Source of the DNA: Nitrospirillum amazonense
GTDB taxonomy: Bacteria; Pseudomonadota; Alphaproteobacteria; Azospirillales; Azospirillaceae
DNA length: 64,000 bases
Direction: 5' to 3'
NCBI RefSeq assembly: GCF_007828035.1
Contig: NZ_VITV01000003.1
Location: 62,001 to 126,000 of the forward strand
The notes beneath the pieces were generated by a model. The model worked only from the letters and a program-made list of their open reading frames with translations, was not told where the DNA came from and made no database searches. The position numbers and the translations under genes are program-made. Shown piece after piece: positions 60,135 through 64,000 of the stretch (position 1 is the stretch's first letter; every line of letters starts with the position of its first letter).

Positions 60135-61573
60135 CTAATTTCCTATCGATCCGATTTTGATCGGACTTCCCCATAATGATCTATTTGGCACGATGTACTG
60201 TGTCGCACCGCCAACGTGCTGCACCAAACCACCAAGCTCACTCGTAGGTGCCACTTTATTCACAAAAACCGCCGGTGAATCCACCTGAGTGAGAGGTGAT
60301 ATTTGGTAAATGTCATACGTGGGTGCGCTGCTAGTTATCGGTAATGCCAAATATTCATCCAATCCTTTTCCCGACGCTATCGCCTCATCCAAATGTTCCA
60401 TGGTGGTGAAATATGGTGAGTAAGGGGTAACGCTAGCCCCCTGGGGAACGATCTTAACTAACGGGCTTGATATTTTGCGCAGCTCTGGAATGTCTGATCC
60501 TGATCTGACCATGCCCAAACCGCGTTCGTAAACCTGACTGAAACTTGCTTTCGGATCGGCAGCACTAAGTTCTTGCAGGAGCTGCGCCCCCTGTTCGCTA
60601 TCCAAGTACCGCTTTCCCTCTTCACGAGTGAGCCCCTGGGGTTCAAACGTTTTAGCATCCTTGATCTGCTCGGCATATTGCTCCCGTAAAGTCTTCAGGT
60701 CGGGCTTGGGCACCTTTGGCGGCAACGGCGGGTCCGCCGGCGGCGGGGGCAGTTCCTCCGCCACCGGGCGCTTACCGCCCGACGCCGGCTTCACCTTGGC
60801 GACCAGGGCGATGAGGGCGTTGATGGTCAGGATGGTGAGGCCGGCGGCGGTGCGTTTGGCGGCCTCGTCCAGATCGTGCTGTGTCTTGGCGGTGGTGGCC
60901 AGGGCGATGCCGTGGCCCAGGTCGTTCAGGCCCTGGAACACCGACCAGCCCACCATGGCGTAGCCCACGCCCAGCAGGATGACGTCGATGGCCTCGCCAT
61001 AACCCGCCAGGTGTCCGCCGGCCCATACCACCAGGAAGCCGGCCAGCCAGTACAGCGTCTCGCGGGTGAACAGGCTTTTGGCCGCCTGCTGCATCTCACG
61101 CGGCAGCAGGGGCACGCAGCGGCGCAGCGTGGCGACGACGCGGTCGGTCACCGACCATTGCGAGGGCTGGCCCGGAGGATCCTCGTCCCCCTGGTCGTGC
61201 CGGGGCGGGTCCACGGGTGGGGGCGAGAGCGGGGCGACGGCACGGGGGATGAGGAAGGCGCTGAGGCTGCCCATGGCCAGGTCGCGCATCGCCTGGTCGA
61301 TGAGTTGCGTGTCGCTGACGCGGAAGTCCACCCCTGCACCACCCGGCGCAGGCGCAGGCGGCCGATCGCATCCAGGCCATGCAGGTATTTGATGACGCGG
61401 GCGTCCCGCCAAATGGGGCTGCAGGTCGGCCCGCCCAGGGCATAGCGCCGCATGCCGGCGGGAATGGCGCGCGTGGGGCCGATCAGCAGGCGGCCCTCGG
61501 GAGTCTCGGCGTCCATCCAGTCGGCCATGGACAGGCCGGCCGCGCCGCCGCCGCTGATGAAACTGTCAGGCAC
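60135..61573 (-). pseudogene. Polymorphic toxin/effector, frameshifted
   Basis: The gene begins at GTG 61573 (AGGGGAAGGGG upstream) and reads 80 codons (DSFISGGGAAGLSMADWMDAE...IGRLRLRRVVQG). It then loses frame at a CCCC run (61331-61334 on the plus strand, GGGG in the mRNA). One extra base there would continue exactly into VDFRVSDTQLIDQAMRD and the rest, giving about 479 residues. The middle has three membrane helices (LYWLAGFLVVWAGGHLAGY, IDVILLGVGYAMVGWSV, LTILTINALIALVAK) like the DUF6861-type region of T6SS toxins. The C-terminal 200 residues, after PKPDLKTLREQYAEQI, are the likely toxin. Inactivation, an assembly indel, or real frameshifting are all possible. Confidence 0.6.
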
Positions 61574-61712
61574 CGCCCCTTCCCCTGCGTTCAAGCCGCG
61601 CCACCGCACGGCCCAGGGGGTGAAGTAAGACGATCCCTTGCACGGGAAAGGGGCATATCCCAACAGGCCATAGCCATGGCCAACCTCAGGGCCGGCGGCC
61701 TGGCGCGCTGCC

Positions 61713-62654
61713 TCAGCGTTTCAGGTTCACGATGGCGACGCCGCCCAGGGCCATCAGGCCGCCGATGATGCCCATCACGGTCGGCACCTCGCCCAGCCAG
61801 ACATAGCCCAGCAGCATGGCCAGGGGCGGCGCGCAGTAGAGGAAGTTGCTGGCCCGGGCGGCGGGCATGCGCGACAGCACAATGGTCCAGGTGGCGTAGG
61901 CGATCAGGCTGGGCATGACGCCCAGGTACAGGGCTGCCATCAGGCCGGGCAGGGGAGCGGTCTGGGCCTGGGCGTAGGCGCCGGGCAGCCAGGGCGACAG
62001 GGCCAGGGCGCCGATCACCATGTTGCTGGCCGACACGGTCAGCGGCTTGTGCCGGGCGAACAGCGGCTTCTGCACCACGGTGGTGATGGAGTTGCACAGG
62101 GCGGCCCCCAGCACCAGCAGGGCGCCCCAGCCCAGCTGCAGTCCGGTGCCGCTGCCCACCGCCTCATTGAGGGCAATCAGGCCGATGCCGCTGAAGGACA
62201 CGGCGGTGCCGATCCACCCCCAGCGGCCGAATCGCTCCCCCAGCAGGAAGGAGGCGAAGACGGCGGTGATGATGGGGTTGATGTTGATGATGAAGGCGGC
62301 CGCACCGGAGGACACCGTGCGCTCCCCCATGTTCAGCAGCGCCGTGTACAGCGCCACGAACAGCAGGCCGCCGGTGGCGAAGCGCCACACCTCGCCCAGG
62401 CGCGGCAGGGAAGGCCGGCTGATGAGCAGGTACAGGGCCGCCGGCACCGCCGCGATGGAGAACCGCGCCGCCCCCAGTTCCAGCGGACCGAAGGCCTTGA
62501 GGCCGGCGCGGATGGCGGCGAAGGCCGAGGCCCAGATGACGATGGTGACCACAACGATGGCCAAGGTGCCCCCGTCCAGCCGGTTTCCCTTGGAGGGCGC
62601 AAGGCCGACGGTTGCGGCGGAGTCACAGGTTGGGGCGAGCGGGGTGGTGGACAT
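61713..62654 (-). CDS. EamA/DMT-family transporter
   Basis: 313 residues from ATG 62654. Ten predicted helices in two EamA halves: first helix LAIVVVTIVIWASAFAAIRAG; second half from GWGALLVLGAALCNSITTVV. PAARASNFLYCAPPLAMLLGYVWLGE is the DMT signature near the end. Probably an exporter of amino acids or other metabolites; the substrate is not determinable. Divergent from the LysR gene (93-bp gap), which probably controls it. Confidence 0.92.
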   Translation of the reverse strand: MSTTPLAPTCDSAATVGLAPSKGNRLDGGTLAIVVVTIVIWASAFAAIRAGLKAFGPLELGAARFSIAAVPAALYLLISRPSLPRLGEVWRFATGGLLFVALYTALLNMGERTVSSGAAAFIININPIITAVFASFLLGERFGRWGWIGTAVSFSGIGLIALNEAVGSGTGLQLGWGALLVLGAALCNSITTVVQKPLFARHKPLTVSASNMVIGALALSPWLPGAYAQAQTAPLPGLMAALYLGVMPSLIAYATWTIVLSRMPAARASNFLYCAPPLAMLLGYVWLGEVPTVMGIIGGLMALGGVAIVNLKR

Positions 62655-62710
62655 GGGCGCGAATCCGGGAGAGGAAGGTGGTACGACATCAGTACGCCCC
62701 GGGCGCAGCT

Positions 62711-62721
62711 GATTGACAATC
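62711..62721. promoter_or_regulatory. Candidate LysR site between EamA and LysR genes
   Basis: GATTG-A-CAATC, a short perfect inverted repeat 27 bp before the LysR start; compatible with a LysR T-N11-A site, weak on its own. Confidence 0.35.
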
Positions 62722-62747
62722 GATGGAATCGGCAGCCAACTGTGAGC

Positions 62748-63728
62748 ATGGATCACAGCTCCCACCCCTTGCCGCCCTTGGACGCGCTGCGCGCGTTCGA
62801 GGCCGCGGCCCGCACGGGCAGTTTCTCCGCCGCGGCGGAGTCCCTGAACGTTACCCATGGCGCCGTCAGCCGGCAGATTGCGAAGCTGGAGCAGTGGCTG
62901 GGCCTGCGCCTGTTCCACCGCCAGGCGCGCGGCGTGGTGGTGACGCCGGACGGCCAGCGTCTGTTCCAACGCACCAGTGAGGCCTTCGCCCTCATCGCCG
63001 ATACCTCCAACCGTTGGACTGAACCGCGCGGCACGGCGGTGGTGCGGCTGACCTCGCTGCCCTCGATCTGCGGGCTGTGGCTCATGCCCCGGCTCGCAGA
63101 CCTGGAGGGTAGGGAGGCGGACCCCGGCGGCGCACTCCGAATCTTGCTGTCGGTGGACCACCGCGCGCTGGATTTGGCGGATGAGGGCATGGACCTGGCC
63201 ATCCGCTGTGGCTGGGGCGCCATGCCGGCCCGTGTTTCGCTGAAGCTGTTCGAGGAATGGTGCTATCCCCTGGCGGCCCCGGGCTTGGCGGCCCAGATCG
63301 GCGAAGGGGATCCCGAACGCCTGCTGGCATTCCCCTTGATCCACGACTCCGACGCGTCGGGCTGGCGCACGTGGTTCGCCGCCCATGGGCTGGATTACAA
63401 GCCGCGCCCGCAGGACCGGCGGTTCGAGGACTACAACCTGGTGCTGGACGCCTGCGTCTGCGGGTTGGGCATCGCTTTGGCCCGGCCGCCGCTGGTGCGG
63501 TCCAAGCTGCGCAGCGGCCGGGTGGTGCCGGTGGACCCGCGCACGGCACTGAACCCCACCAGCTATTGGCTGGACCGCCCGCCGGGACGCATGCGCAACG
63601 CCGCCGCGGAATTGGCGCGCCGTATCGCGGCGGAGGCCGAGGTGTCGGCGGAGGCGTTGGAGACGTTCCTCAATCCCGGGACACCGGAGGGGCATGGCAG
63701 GCCTTTCATACCCTGGACGGCGGCCTGA
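62748..63728 (+). CDS. LysR-family regulator (GcvA-like)
   Basis: 326 residues from ATG 62748; a longer in-frame extension is antisense to the EamA gene. N-terminal HTH: PLDALRAFEAAARTGSFSAAAESLNVTHGAVSRQIAKLEQWLGLRLF, the GcvA-type opening. Effector domain about 95-300 (VVRLTSLPSICGLWLMPRL, LADEGMDLAIRCGWG). Probably activates or represses the divergent EamA exporter. Confidence 0.92.
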   Translation: MDHSSHPLPPLDALRAFEAAARTGSFSAAAESLNVTHGAVSRQIAKLEQWLGLRLFHRQARGVVVTPDGQRLFQRTSEAFALIADTSNRWTEPRGTAVVRLTSLPSICGLWLMPRLADLEGREADPGGALRILLSVDHRALDLADEGMDLAIRCGWGAMPARVSLKLFEEWCYPLAAPGLAAQIGEGDPERLLAFPLIHDSDASGWRTWFAAHGLDYKPRPQDRRFEDYNLVLDACVCGLGIALARPPLVRSKLRSGRVVPVDPRTALNPTSYWLDRPPGRMRNAAAELARRIAAEAEVSAEALETFLNPGTPEGHGRPFIPWTAA

Positions 63729-63798
63729 ATGCTGTCCGGATAGGCCAAAACCCCAGGCGCAGCCCACGTAAACCCGGGGCAACCTCCTGCAATGATGA

Positions 63799-63826
63799 TT
63801 GACAGATTGATTGCAGGCGGTATGCA
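63799..63826 (+). promoter_or_regulatory. Possible promoter for fabD
   Basis: TTGACA (63799-63804), a 16-bp spacer and TATGCA (63821-63826), about 108 bp before the fabD ATG. Confidence 0.4.
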
Positions 63827-63934
63827 TGGCGCGACTTGCGGTGCCGGCATCAGGCTGCGGCGGGGTTTCCCACCGTGGCCCGTGTATGGGGCACAGGGCA
63901 TCGCACCGGAATTGAGCTTCCAGGGTATTCGCAC

Positions 63935-64000
63935 ATGATTCGCGCTTTCGTGTTTCCCGGCCAGGGCAGCCAGGCCGTGGGTATGGGCCGGGACTTGGCC
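63935..64000 (+). CDS. fabD: Malonyl-CoA:ACP transacylase, 5' end only
   Basis: The first 22 codons, from ATG 63935: MIRAFVFPGQGSQAVGMGRD, the unmistakable FabD opening with the GQGSQ motif that forms the oxyanion region. It transfers malonyl from CoA to acyl-carrier protein for fatty acid synthesis. The rest lies outside the window. Its neighbourhood to rpsF-rpsR-rplI on the opposite strand is a familiar alphaproteobacterial gene association. Confidence 0.9.
   Translation, partial: MIRAFVFPGQGSQAVGMGRDLA

Noticed and set aside
1..64000. CRISPR array
   Set aside because: No regularly spaced direct repeats were seen; the tandem repeats found have two to four contiguous copies without spacers.

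Overview
The window is high-GC DNA from an alphaproteobacterium. The best guess is Rhodospirillales/Azospirillaceae (Azospirillum/Nitrospirillum-like). This rests on a zwf-edd-eda Entner-Doudoroff operon, a Caulobacter-type TonB transducer with FecI/FecR, and an rpsF-rpsR-rplI block lying within 15 kb of fabD. It is inferred from gene content; no rRNA is present to confirm it. Almost all of the window is ordinary chromosome. One clear insertion, in tRNA-Val, runs from about 24.8 to 33.2 kb and includes a much more AT-rich patch (about 28.4-31.5 kb).

Layout. 0-4.1 kb: zwf (5' end cut off), edd and eda, closed by a strong terminator. 4.1-6.2 kb: a VOC protein, a SnoaL-like protein and a LysR regulator, with a perfect 16-bp palindrome between them. 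6.3-11.1 kb: sigma factor, FecR-like anti-sigma and a TonB receptor with an STN domain. 11.3-13 kb: a FadJ-like protein whose dehydrogenase half looks inactivated. 13.1-24.7 kb: amino-acid permease, an unknown protein, OhrR, glutaminyl cyclase, a membrane protein coupled to a pseudokinase, a PAS-GGDEF-EAL protein, a THI5-like binding protein and a PTR1/FolM-like reductase.

24.75-33.24 kb: a genomic island bounded by two identical 88-bp repeats, each holding a complete tRNA-Val(CAC). It has a tyrosine integrase at the right end and arm-type repeats inside both ends. Its cargo is an unknown protein with two paralogous small membrane proteins, a helicase-like ATPase, a serine recombinase, a very AT-rich PD-(D/E)XK nuclease and a secreted protein overlapping the integrase. 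This is the most likely place for an undescribed (defence-like) system.

33.4-49.3 kb: a glycosyltransferase-like protein; a molybdenum-cofactor set (MoeA-MobA fusion, XdhC, CoxG-like); a MarR regulator with a clear operator; a ferredoxin; a chemoreceptor; a secreted metallopeptidase; and a five-gene sulfur-type operon (TauD, SsuA-like, nitroreductase, AprA/FrdA-like flavoprotein, AprB-like ferredoxin). 49.4-50.8 kb: rplI, rpsR and rpsF. 50.9-59 kb: a TPR-glycosyltransferase protein, a phospholipase-D-like protein and a coupled DUF3142/TPR pair. 59-61.6 kb: a polymorphic toxin locus with a frameshifted effector, two paralogous immunity-type genes and an orphan toxin tail. 61.7-64 kb: an EamA transporter divergent from a LysR gene, then the start of fabD.
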